From: an uncultured Bacteroidales bacterium
Lineage (GTDB): Bacteria; Bacteroidota; Bacteroidia; Bacteroidales; P3
Direction: 5' to 3'
Assembly: GCA_900317125.1 (NCBI GenBank)
Contig: ONFR01000004.1
Coordinates: 62,001 to 126,000 of the forward strand
Length of the DNA stretch: 64,000 bases
The notes beneath the pieces were generated by a model. The model did no database searches. It was not told the DNA's origin and was given only the letters and a program-made list of their open reading frames with translations. Positions 42,391 to 50,404 of this stretch are shown in pieces (within the stretch, counting starts at the first letter, position 1; the number at the start of each line of letters is the position of its first letter). The position numbers were made by a program, and so were the translations under genes.

Positions 42391-42701
42391 TATACTATTG
42401 GTTTAATGGTTACGGCTCCGATAGTGTCGGTCTGGGCTGTAGCAAGCAGTATGCCAAAATCGTCATTCTCGTCGATATGCAGCAGCTGTGACTGAAGCTT
42501 GCGGTTGGCACCCTCCGAGAGCATATTGAAAAAGAACGGAAACAGGTAGTCCGACTTGTATTCCTCTTTCCGCAATGGCATGGTGAGACATACAGGTCTG
42601 CCCTTATAGTCATCGTCATAGGAGAACGTGTACTGTCCGCTGTCATCCTCCTGAAGGATGCCAGCTTCTGTGCCGTTTACATATACCTTACCTTGTCTCA
42701 T
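42390..42701 (-). CDS. HipS-like antitoxin (HipA N-terminal domain protein)
   Basis: The 103-residue protein corresponds to the N-subdomain 1 of HipA as a standalone chain: GKVYVNGTEAGILQEDD, FSYDDDYKGRPVCLTMPL and LFPFFFNMLSEGANRKLQ. In HipBST systems this small protein, not HipB, is the main inhibitor of HipT. It overlaps hipB by 14 bp upstream and hipT by 1 bp downstream, so all three are translationally coupled. Confidence 0.88.
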   Translation of the reverse strand: MRQGKVYVNGTEAGILQEDDSGQYTFSYDDDYKGRPVCLTMPLRKEEYKSDYLFPFFFNMLSEGANRKLQSQLLHIDENDDFGILLATAQTDTIGAVTIKPIV

Positions 42702-42909
42702 ACTCCATCACTTTAGGTTTAATCTCAAGCTGTAGCCCGATAGTGTCAAGAATATCCAGCAAAGTGGTTATCTGTGGGTTTCCTTCACCGCGTTCAATGG
42801 CCACAAGGGTGTTAACGGCAACCCCCGAAAGCTCCGAAACGGTGCGCTGGTTCACCCCCAGCACCGCCCGACGCTCCCTGATAATCTGTCCAATTTCCTT
42901 CAAGTCCAT
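42688..42909 (-). CDS. HipB-like XRE-family transcriptional regulator
   Basis: The 73-residue protein is a single HTH (GQIIRERRAVLGVNQRTVSE with recognition helix near VAVNTLVAIERGEG). The start at 42909 is used because the longer frame runs across the promoter and operator. Two copies of a palindromic operator flank its promoter (42910-42929 and 42972-42991), so it probably autorepresses the hipBST operon. Confidence 0.9.
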   Translation of the reverse strand: MDLKEIGQIIRERRAVLGVNQRTVSELSGVAVNTLVAIERGEGNPQITTLLDILDTIGLQLEIKPKVMEYETR

Positions 42910-42929
42910 AATACCAATATATTGCGATT
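42910..42929. promoter_or_regulatory. HipB operator, proximal (two mismatches)
   Basis: AATACCAATATATTGCGATT differs at two positions from the perfect distal palindrome. It directly abuts the hipB start codon, where bound repressor would block transcription or elongation. Confidence 0.8.
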
Positions 42930-42934
42930 TCCGC

Positions 42935-42943
42935 TGCAAAAGT
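42935..42943 (-). promoter_or_regulatory. -7 promoter element for hipBST
   Basis: Reads TACTTTTGC on the minus strand, 25 bp before the start, between the two operators. Confidence 0.78.
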
Positions 42944-42971
42944 ACAACTTTTTTTTCAATCAACAAAATAT

Positions 42972-42991
42972 AATCGCAATATATTGCGATT
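42972..42991. promoter_or_regulatory. HipB operator, distal (perfect 20-bp palindrome)
   Basis: AATCGCAATATATTGCGATT is a perfect palindrome, 62 bp from the proximal site centre to centre. Confidence 0.85.
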
Positions 42992-43064
42992 TTTCAAAAC
43001 AAAACACAAGGCTTGTGACACACCTTATATTAAGATTATCGCACAAACGTTACTATGTTGGCTT

Positions 43065-44453
43065 TTACATCCATTTCTTTTTCTTTATTTCGACTACCAA
43101 TTGTTTCTCTATTATTCCCTGAGAACCGCAGTATTTAGAAAACTCCGGTTCATTGACAATTGGAATACCTATACCTATTATCTCGCCCCCATCTCCTTGT
43201 AGTTGTAGTGGTGAGGATGGCACAATGGTACTGGTGCTTGACTCCTTTTGTTCTATTGGATAGAGTAATGCACAATGCCGAGCAGGCAGAACGTGCATAT
43301 AGGTTATCATCTGGAACAAATCCTCTCGGCTGATATTGTCTACTTCTTGGTCTAATTGTTTGTATTTTGCATCCAACACAAACGAGGTTTCTGCAACGTC
43401 AGTTTTCCTGTAAAAATCTGGATAGAGACTTTTTCTTTTATTCTTATATAGAAGAATTCCGTTCTCTCCAGTCTTATTCTTTGCATGTGTAATCTCCAGC
43501 CTCGCTTTGGAAAATATGATACCCAAGTATTCTTCCCAGAGCCAGGCACCGTCAAATAAAACACCATAAATTTTATCCTTTTCCTGTCCATATTTTAATG
43601 CTTCGTGTCTGAGTATCTGAAGGCAAATTTTCTGCAATGCAGTGTATTCAGAATAGTATGGATGGGTAACAGGACGCAGGTTAAGATTTATTATTCTGTT
43701 GCGGTCTCTGGAATTGTATGTTGGGGTGGCTTGCGTCATTGTCATGACGGCATCTTTAGTCTCTTGGTCACAGTTCAATACTCCATTACCCATTGGGTGA
43801 ATTTTGATGTATTCTATCGTGTGCCGAATCAACTCTGTCACCTCATTGTCATAGGTATGTTCACGTGTCGAATACGCCACCGTTCCACGGAAAGGTATAT
43901 TATCCCTGATATGCCGGCTCACATCGATAGACCCGCGTATATTAGAATCATTGTAATCGAACCGTCTGTATTTCTTATATATGCCTTGCCGTAGTGCTTT
44001 CTTGAGAAAGTATGGAAACAGGTAGAGCAAGAAGTCAAATATCGGCTGGCTACTGGTCGTATGCTTAATGTCAAACAGGTTGATGGCAAACACCCTCTGC
44101 AGCATATAGTGCAGGAAGTAGTCTTCGCCATCTGTTTTTGAGAAGCGGGAAATGATGTCCACTTGAGTGTCGTTCACACCGACAAATCCCATTATATTGC
44201 CTGTAGAAATGCTGTCATCATGAAAGCCGATAATCCTGCCTTCGCCCACATCATCCCCATAGTAGCCCAAGTCTCTTGGAAAAACCAACAGATTCGGGCG
44301 TTTATCACCTTTTAAGTCTTTAATCTGAGCATTGGCTATACGCTGCAAATCCTTTCGAGTATTGTCATCAATTGCATCATGGCAATACCCTATATCACTC
44401 TCATGGGTGATTTCTACTGCCACGTGGTTGTCTGTAATACGTAGACGGCTCAT
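43065..44453 (-). CDS. mcrC: McrC-like restriction endonuclease subunit
   Basis: The 462-residue protein has the McrC-type beta-rich N-terminal part (for example GNIMGFVGVNDTQVDIISRF) and a PD-(D/E)xK nuclease with LYPDFY near residue 344 and LDAKYKQL near 359. In McrBC, McrC supplies cleavage and McrB the GTPase motor; methylated or modified DNA is the usual target. The start overlaps mcrB by 4 bp (ATGA). The region is AT-rich and looks acquired. Confidence 0.9.
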   Translation of the reverse strand: MSRLRITDNHVAVEITHESDIGYCHDAIDDNTRKDLQRIANAQIKDLKGDKRPNLLVFPRDLGYYGDDVGEGRIIGFHDDSISTGNIMGFVGVNDTQVDIISRFSKTDGEDYFLHYMLQRVFAINLFDIKHTTSSQPIFDFLLYLFPYFLKKALRQGIYKKYRRFDYNDSNIRGSIDVSRHIRDNIPFRGTVAYSTREHTYDNEVTELIRHTIEYIKIHPMGNGVLNCDQETKDAVMTMTQATPTYNSRDRNRIINLNLRPVTHPYYSEYTALQKICLQILRHEALKYGQEKDKIYGVLFDGAWLWEEYLGIIFSKARLEITHAKNKTGENGILLYKNKRKSLYPDFYRKTDVAETSFVLDAKYKQLDQEVDNISREDLFQMITYMHVLPARHCALLYPIEQKESSTSTIVPSSPLQLQGDGGEIIGIGIPIVNEPEFSKYCGSQGIIEKQLVVEIKKKKWM

Positions 44454-46198
44454 GACGGGATGCTATCTGACTTTTCAAAAGCTTTTCTTAATGCATCTAG
44501 TTTTTCTTCGGCATCCGGCATCCCACGAAGGTATTCAAACAGCAATCCTTTCAAATGATAGTCCCAAAGTTTGTCATAATCAAATGTGCCATCATCTTTT
44601 TTGTAATTGGCTAATTTCAAGAAGTAGCTAGCACCGATGTGATATGCTGAGGATAGTCCTTCTATACCCTTTTTGTCTGAATTATTCTTGTCTTTTGGGC
44701 ATATTGCTTCATTCAATTTGTTCATGCGATCTATTATTTCGTCGACTTTTTCGCTCAATGCTGGTTCAGATTTGAGCATCTGCTGGCTTTCCTTGGCCGT
44801 AACCTCTTTGAAAGCGAACCTGCGGCGGAAAGCAAAATCCATACTTTCAACACTGCGGTCAATATCATTCATAGTGCCAATGATATAGACATTCTCTGGT
44901 ACATAGAAGCCATCGTAAAAGACATCTTTTTCCTCCACAAGCTTCTGATATTGTGTTTTCACTCTTCCGGCTGTGCCTCTGTAGCCTGGGTCTATCGAAA
45001 AGAATAGCTCTCCAAATATCTTAGAGATCTCACCGCGATTGATTTCATCAATAATGAAGACATACGGAGACTTCTCATTATCATCAGAATAATTATCTAA
45101 TATATATTTCCCGATAGTGGGTAAATAAGTCTCATGTTTTGGATCATATTCCTGTGTCTGAAGATAAAGTATAATATTGTCATCTGTTAAGTGATATTTA
45201 TTACCTGAAGAGGCTATTGCATATATCTGGCCGTCTTCTAATTCAAAAGATATCTCTTTGCTTGAACGAAGAGACATTATAGGGTGATTGGGGAAATTAT
45301 TCTTACACCATTCAAGCATCTTAGTAGCATCACTCCGCGTGATTTTAATGGAAGCATGTTCAATGGCATCTTTGCAAAAGGATTTGAATACACCATCACG
45401 TCTTGCGAAGCCGACATTCCCATTGTTATCATTATTAGGTCTTAAACCTTCCACAAAATCAGTATAATCATAGCTAGGGTGAAACTGAACAAAACCACAC
45501 TGCTCCTTCATTTTTTTCTTTTCTTCATCCGAAGCAGTTTTTTCGTCATACTCTTTCCCAAGTATCATTTGTGCCGCAATCTGCTTAGCCAAATAGGTTT
45601 TTCCAGTGCCTGGTGCACCAGTTAGTATTATGTTGTGGTTAACCTCCAGCAACTTGATATAATCCATATACTTCATGTTTTCACAGTATGTAACAATTAT
45701 CTCATAATAAAAATTAAAGAAATCAGCCAAACTATCTGTTGGATTGTCATTCCCATCAAACAATCCAAGCTCTTTTATGGTGTAACTTTTTCCTAGATTA
45801 TCCCAACTACCTCTCTCCCAATATTCATATATACCTAAACTTTCCACATCGGTATCTTTCCATTTGGCAATAATGTTTAATCCAGTACTAACGTTTGTTT
45901 CTGTATCTCTCCAATTTAAGTAAGAACCACGAGAAGCATAATTGTCAGATCTGATATTAATACATAATTGGTATCTGCCATAGCTATCCCAATTACTCAC
46001 CTGTTCTTGAATCCGTTCGCCTTTGTAACCTTGACCAGAGTATCTAAAGACATTGTTGTCTTTGAGTGGTTTAATATATTTTATGTATCCAATATCACTC
46101 TCATCTTTTGTTAGTCCATAATGGAGATGCGAAACAAAATATTCAAGGATACACTTGAATTTCTTCAGATATTCATTAGTTCGTTCTTGACTATCCAT
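44450..46198 (-). CDS. mcrB: McrB-like AAA+ motor protein
   Basis: The 582-residue protein has Walker A GAPGTGKTYLAKQIA near residue 197 and the McrB signature VFIIDEINRGEISKIFGELF near 384, then GTMNDIDRSVESMDFAFRRR (sensor and arginine-finger region). Residues 1-190 are an uncharacterised domain with many Tyr/Trp, including YINIRSDNYASRG-like sequence (LCINIRSDNYASRGSYLNW); this should be the target-recognition part and does not resemble the classical McrB-N domain by eye. Upstream lies a four-unit 33-bp array. Confidence 0.9.
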   Translation of the reverse strand: MDSQERTNEYLKKFKCILEYFVSHLHYGLTKDESDIGYIKYIKPLKDNNVFRYSGQGYKGERIQEQVSNWDSYGRYQLCINIRSDNYASRGSYLNWRDTETNVSTGLNIIAKWKDTDVESLGIYEYWERGSWDNLGKSYTIKELGLFDGNDNPTDSLADFFNFYYEIIVTYCENMKYMDYIKLLEVNHNIILTGAPGTGKTYLAKQIAAQMILGKEYDEKTASDEEKKKMKEQCGFVQFHPSYDYTDFVEGLRPNNDNNGNVGFARRDGVFKSFCKDAIEHASIKITRSDATKMLEWCKNNFPNHPIMSLRSSKEISFELEDGQIYAIASSGNKYHLTDDNIILYLQTQEYDPKHETYLPTIGKYILDNYSDDNEKSPYVFIIDEINRGEISKIFGELFFSIDPGYRGTAGRVKTQYQKLVEEKDVFYDGFYVPENVYIIGTMNDIDRSVESMDFAFRRRFAFKEVTAKESQQMLKSEPALSEKVDEIIDRMNKLNEAICPKDKNNSDKKGIEGLSSAYHIGASYFLKLANYKKDDGTFDYDKLWDYHLKGLLFEYLRGMPDAEEKLDALRKAFEKSDSIPS

Positions 46199-46331
46199 GA
46201 TTAGATTGTTCTTTTACGATGCAAAATAATTATTATTTCTAATAACGTTACATCATTATCATTTTATCCTTCAAACAATATTATTGCATCTAAGTAAATA
46301 ACTATGTATCATAATATTCTAATACACCAAT
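46199..46331. other. AT-rich leader upstream of mcrB
   Basis: No gene is seen. A near-consensus element TTATTTTGC (46220-46228, minus) could be an alternative mcrB promoter; it misses the TA of TAnnTTTG by one base. Confidence 0.4.
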
Positions 46332-46445
46332 ACATTTTTTCGGACGTATTCACGATGCAAAGATACATTTTTTTGGACGAATATTGGAATAAAAAGTACA
46401 TTTTTTCGGACGACCAACGGAGCAAAAACTACATTTTTCTGGACG
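46332..46445. repeat. 33-bp-period array, four units, upstream of mcrB
   Basis: The word ACATTTTTTCGGACG (variants with T or C changes) starts at 46332, 46365, 46398 and 46431, exactly 33 bp apart, separated by unrelated 18-bp spacers. Same period as the array at 5117-5199. Read toward mcrB, the units are CGTCCGAAAAAATGT. Confidence 0.93.
46357..46365 (-). promoter_or_regulatory. -7 promoter element inside the 33-bp array
   Basis: Reads TATCTTTGC on the minus strand and directly joins the second array unit, so the repeat word occupies the promoter spacer. Confidence 0.65.
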
Positions 46446-46473
46446 AATGAGGGTTTGGGTGTACCATTCTTAA

Positions 46474-46516
46474 GATATAAAAAGAGGGTTTGCACATTGG
46501 TTAGCAAACCCTCTTT
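46474..46516 (-). terminator. Intrinsic terminator after valS
   Basis: A perfect 13-bp stem AAAGAGGGTTTGC with a 10-nt loop (arms 46504-46516 and 46481-46493) is followed on the minus strand by TTATATC. The last pairs supply the T run. Confidence 0.9.
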
Positions 46517-46533
46517 ATTCATAAAAGACAGCA

Positions 46534-49248
46534 TCAACCCAAGGCCTCTATCTGGGCTTTGAGGGCGGCTATCTTGCTTTCGGCGTCGGCTTTCTTCTGG
46601 CGCTCGACGGCGACAACCTTTTCGGGGGCGCCGTTGACGAACTTCTCATTACTGAGTTTCTTCATCACGGTGGCAAGGAAGCCTTCGGCATACTTCAGCT
46701 CTTCGTTGAGCTTTTTCAGTTCTGCCTCCTTGTCGATGTTGAGGCTGACAGGCACAAAGCACTCGGTGGTGCTGACCATGAAGCTCAGTGCGCCTTCCAC
46801 CTTGTCGGTGACGGACTCGATCTTGCCCACGTTGCCCAGCTTGCAGATGATGCCGTTGAACATGGCAGGGCAATGGCCTTTGATATAAAGGTCCAGCACC
46901 TCCTTGGGCGAAAGGCCTTTGCTGTTGCGCAGGTTGCGGACACCAGCGATAATCTCGCGTGCCATCTCGAAGTCGTCGAGCATACGCTGGTCGTAGAACA
47001 CGCTGTGGGGCATGTGCTGCACCATGATGCTGGAGCCCTCGGGACGGTCGGCCAGGGCATGCCATATCTCCTCGGTGACGAAAGGCATGAAGGGGTGCAG
47101 GATACGCATCAGGCGGTCGAAGATACCAAGTGTTGCCTCGTATGTCTCGCGGTCGATGGGTGTGCCGTAGGCTGGCTTGATCATCTCCAGATACCAGGAG
47201 CAGAAATCATCCCAAACGAGCTTGTAGCTCTTCATGAGGGCCTCGCTCAGGCGGAACTCGTCGAAGTCCTTCTCAATTTCTTCCAGCACTTGCGCCATGC
47301 GCATCTCCATCCACTGGACGCTGACGTTGTTGTTGTAGAGGGTGTCGGACTGGTCAGACTTGTCGGACTTGTCAGACTTGTCGGAGCCGTCCGAAACCTC
47401 CCAACCCTTCACCAGACGGAGGGCGTTCCATATCTTGTTGGAGAAGTTGCGGCCTTGCTCGCAGATGCTCTCGTCGAAGGGGATGTCGTTGCCCGCGGGG
47501 GCGGTGAGCAGCATACCCATACGCACACCGTCGGCGCCATACTTCTCAATCAGCATGATGGGGTCGGGGCTGTTGCCCAGACTCTTCGACATCTTGCGGC
47601 CAAGTTTGTCGCGCACGATACCCGTGAAATAGACATGGTGGAAAGGCACCTCCTTGCGGTACTCCTCGCCTGCCATAATCATACGTGCCACCCAGAAGAA
47701 GATGATATCGGGAGCGGTGATAAGGGTATCGGTGGGATAATAGTATTTAATCTCCTCGTTGTCGGGGTTGCGGATACCGTCGAACAGACTGACAGGCCAC
47801 AGCCAGCTGCTGAACCAGGTGTCGAGCACATCTTCGTCCTGACGCAGGTCGTCGGCACTCTTCACGACTCCGGGGTGTTTCTCGCAGGCCAGACGATAAG
47901 CCTCTTCGCGTGTGGCGGCCACCACCACCTCGCTCTTGCCATCCACATCGTAGTAGTAGGCGGGGATGCGGTGACCCCACCACAACTGACGGCTGATGCA
48001 CCAGTCCTTGATGTTCTCCAACCAGTGGCGGTAAGTGTTCTTGAACTTGGCGGGGTGGAACTGGATGGTGTCGTCCTCCACCACTTCGAGAGCCTTCTTG
48101 GCCACATCGCTCATGCGCATAAACCACTGGGCCGAGAGCTTGGGTTCAATGACTGCATCGGTGCGCTCGGAATGACCCACATTATTGGTGTAGTCCTCAA
48201 TCTTCTCAATCAGACCGGCCTCCTCGAGGTCCTTGACAATCTGCTTGCGGCAGGCAAAGCGGTCCATGCCTGCATACTGCAGACCGTGTTCGTTGAGGGT
48301 ACCATTGTCGTTGAAGATGTCGATGGTCTCAAGGCTGTATTTCAATCCGAGGTTGTAGTCGTTGATGTCGTGTGCAGGAGTGATTTTCAATGCACCGGTA
48401 CCGAACTCACGGTCGACATACTCGTCCATGATAATCTTCACCGCACGGCCCACACCGGGGATGACCACACTCTTGCCCTTCAAAGCAGTGTAGCGCGGGT
48501 CTTCGGGATGCACACAGACAGCGGTATCGCCAAGGATGGTCTCGGGACGGGTAGTGGCCACCACAATGTACTGGCCTTTCTCATCCTGCTTGATGCCGGA
48601 CTGTTCAGACAAGTCGGACAAGTCAGACCCGTCCGACAAGTAATATCTCAGATAATAAAGTTTACCGTGGCTCTCTTTATAGATAACCTCCTCGTCGCTG
48701 ACAGCGGTCAGGGCTTGGGGATCCCAGTTCACCATACGCACGCCGCGATAGATGAGGCCCTTGTTGTAGAGGTCGACGAAAACACGGATGACGCTCTCAT
48801 AGCGGACATCGTCCATGGTGAAGGCGGTGCGGTCCCAGTCGCACGAGGCACCCAGCTTACGCAGCTGCTTGAGGATGATGCCACCATACTTCTCCTTCCA
48901 CTCCCATGCATACTCCAAGAACTTGTCGCGCGTCAAACTGCGTTTGTCGATGCCGCGTTCTTTGAGCATGGCGACCACCTTGGCCTCGGTGGAGATGCTG
49001 GCGTGGTCGGTGCCGGGTACCCAGCAGGCATTCAAGCCCAGCATACGGGCACGGCGTATCAGCACATCCTGAATGGTGTTGTTGAGCATGTGGCCCATGT
49101 GCAGCACACCCGTCACATTGGGCGGGGGTATCACAATAGTATAAGCCTTGCGGTTGTCGGGTTCTGAATGAAAGATTTTTTTCTCCAGCCAATAGGAATA
49201 CCATTTCTCCTCAACAATGCTGGGGTCGTACTTCGGTGCGATTGACAT
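46534..49248 (-). CDS. valS: Valyl-tRNA synthetase
   Basis: The 904-residue class I enzyme has the HIGH region [15 protein letters not shown] near residue 40, the editing-domain signature [14 protein letters not shown], the KMSKS motif [13 protein letters not shown] near 551, and a C-terminal coiled coil ending in [16 protein letters not shown] sequence. Two Ser-Asp-rich insertions, at about residues 203-215 and 619-636, are encoded by 9-bp TCNGANNNN tandem repeats that also occur between genes; each stays in frame and lies between conserved blocks. The enzyme is presumably functional because it is the only ValRS visible and all motifs are intact. Confidence 0.97.
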   Translation of the reverse strand: MSIAPKYDPSIVEEKWYSYWLEKKIFHSEPDNRKAYTIVIPPPNVTGVLHMGHMLNNTIQDVLIRRARMLGLNACWVPGTDHASISTEAKVVAMLKERGIDKRSLTRDKFLEYAWEWKEKYGGIILKQLRKLGASCDWDRTAFTMDDVRYESVIRVFVDLYNKGLIYRGVRMVNWDPQALTAVSDEEVIYKESHGKLYYLRYYLSDGSDLSDLSEQSGIKQDEKGQYIVVATTRPETILGDTAVCVHPEDPRYTALKGKSVVIPGVGRAVKIIMDEYVDREFGTGALKITPAHDINDYNLGLKYSLETIDIFNDNGTLNEHGLQYAGMDRFACRKQIVKDLEEAGLIEKIEDYTNNVGHSERTDAVIEPKLSAQWFMRMSDVAKKALEVVEDDTIQFHPAKFKNTYRHWLENIKDWCISRQLWWGHRIPAYYYDVDGKSEVVVAATREEAYRLACEKHPGVVKSADDLRQDEDVLDTWFSSWLWPVSLFDGIRNPDNEEIKYYYPTDTLITAPDIIFFWVARMIMAGEEYRKEVPFHHVYFTGIVRDKLGRKMSKSLGNSPDPIMLIEKYGADGVRMGMLLTAPAGNDIPFDESICEQGRNFSNKIWNALRLVKGWEVSDGSDKSDKSDKSDQSDTLYNNNVSVQWMEMRMAQVLEEIEKDFDEFRLSEALMKSYKLVWDDFCSWYLEMIKPAYGTPIDRETYEATLGIFDRLMRILHPFMPFVTEEIWHALADRPEGSSIMVQHMPHSVFYDQRMLDDFEMAREIIAGVRNLRNSKGLSPKEVLDLYIKGHCPAMFNGIICKLGNVGKIESVTDKVEGALSFMVSTTECFVPVSLNIDKEAELKKLNEELKYAEGFLATVMKKLSNEKFVNGAPEKVVAVERQKKADAESKIAALKAQIEALG
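47345..47398. repeat. 9-bp TCNGANNNN tandem array (six units) inside valS
   Basis: Units TCGGACTGG, TCAGACTTG, TCGGACTTG, TCAGACTTG, TCGGAGCCG and TCCGAAACC encode [18 protein letters not shown] on the minus strand. It interrupts the junction between the catalytic core and the anticodon-binding domain. Confidence 0.93.
48605..48640. repeat. 9-bp TCNGANNNN tandem array (four units) inside valS
   Basis: Units TCAGACAAG, TCGGACAAG, TCAGACCCG and TCCGACAAG encode [11 protein letters not shown] on the minus strand, just before the editing-domain ATTRPE block. Confidence 0.92.
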
Positions 49249-49287
49249 TTAAATGAAAATTGAGAATTGAATATTGATAACTAAATA

Positions 49288-49359
49288 GAATTGAGAATTG
49301 AAAATCAAGAATCATCTGGATACACTCACAGCCATTTCCCGATTTTCAATTCTCAATTC
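49288..49359. repeat. Inverted repeat of the ATTGAGAAT type between korB and valS
   Basis: A perfect 19-bp inverted repeat GAATTGAGAATTGAAAATC (49288-49306 and 49341-49359) with a 34-nt loop; further direct copies of the word extend left to 49255. It follows korB and precedes valS on the minus strand and could be a terminator. The same word family is in rlmI and upstream of rpe. Confidence 0.85.
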
Positions 49360-49369
49360 TCAACTACAC

Positions 49370-50401
49370 TCAGACCTCCCAAGTGTCGCCGGAGTTGAGC
49401 AGGTCATCCACGCACTTGTACTTGCCGTTGGCCTTGCACTCGTCCATCTGGTTCTCGTACAACTCGGTGTAGGAAGGTTTCTCGACATTGCGGATAACAC
49501 CAAGAGCCACAGGCAGGTCGCCACTCATGCGGGCCAGCATCATGTGGATGCCGGTGTCCTCAGTGTCCTCATGGTGAATCATGATATCATCAATGGTGAT
49601 GCCGTTCTCGCCGATAGTGACGGCCTCGAGGCAACGTCCATTGAAACGGATACCTTTGTTCTTCTCCTTGCCGAAAATCATGGGCTTGCCATTCTCAAGC
49701 ACAATGGTGCGGTCGTCGCGCACGGCACGGTCGGTAATGGCGGCATGAGTCTTATCGTTAAAGATCATGCAGTTCTGCAATACCTCCACCACGCTGGTGC
49801 CGTCGTGCTTGGCAGCGGCTTCCATCACCTGGCTGGTGAGTGCGGGCACACAGTCGAGCGAACGGGCGAAGAAGGTACCCTGGGCACCCATCACCAACTC
49901 ACCGGGGTTGAAGGGGTAGTCGATAGTGCCAAAGGGAGAGGTTTTGGTCACCTGTCCGAACTTGGTGGTAGGGCTGTACTGACCCTTTGTCAAGCCGTAA
50001 ATCTCGTTGTTGAAGATAGTGATGTTGAAGTCCTGATTGCGGCGGACAGCATGGATAAGGTGGTTGCCACCGATAGCCATGGAGTCGCCGTCGCCCATAT
50101 TCACCCAGACGCTCAGCTCGGGGTTGGCCAGTTTCACACCCGTGGCGATGGCGCAAGCACGGCCGTGGATGCTGTGGAAACCGTAGGTGTCCACATAATA
50201 AGGAATACGCGAGGAGCATCCGATACCGGACACCATGCAGATATTCTCCTTCTTGTGGCCGGTCTTGGGGAAGGTGTTCAACAGGGAGGAAAGAATGGCG
50301 TGGTCGCCGCATCCTGGGCACCATTTTACCATCTGGTCGCTGGTGAAATCAGCCTTTGTATATTCTTTGTCCGCTTTGGGAACGAAATGTCTCTGTGCCA
50401 T
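49370..50401 (-). CDS. korB: 2-oxoacid:acceptor oxidoreductase, beta subunit
   Basis: The 343-residue thiamin diphosphate subunit has the Fe-S/TPP motif KWCPGCGDHAILSSLL and the GDG motif NMGDGDSMAIGGNHLIHAVRRN, with YGLTKGQYSPTT after it. With the upstream alpha subunit it oxidises a 2-oxoacid (2-oxoglutarate most likely from the KorAB-type layout) and reduces ferredoxin. It lies 3 bp after korA. Confidence 0.93.
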   Translation of the reverse strand: MAQRHFVPKADKEYTKADFTSDQMVKWCPGCGDHAILSSLLNTFPKTGHKKENICMVSGIGCSSRIPYYVDTYGFHSIHGRACAIATGVKLANPELSVWVNMGDGDSMAIGGNHLIHAVRRNQDFNITIFNNEIYGLTKGQYSPTTKFGQVTKTSPFGTIDYPFNPGELVMGAQGTFFARSLDCVPALTSQVMEAAAKHDGTSVVEVLQNCMIFNDKTHAAITDRAVRDDRTIVLENGKPMIFGKEKNKGIRFNGRCLEAVTIGENGITIDDIMIHHEDTEDTGIHMMLARMSGDLPVALGVIRNVEKPSYTELYENQMDECKANGKYKCVDDLLNSGDTWEV

Positions 50402-50404
50402 GAC

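Noticed and set aside
46873..49167. A 764-residue open frame antisense to valS
   Set aside because: It mirrors valS codon bias; no motifs are recognisable, and the sense strand has full ValRS motifs.
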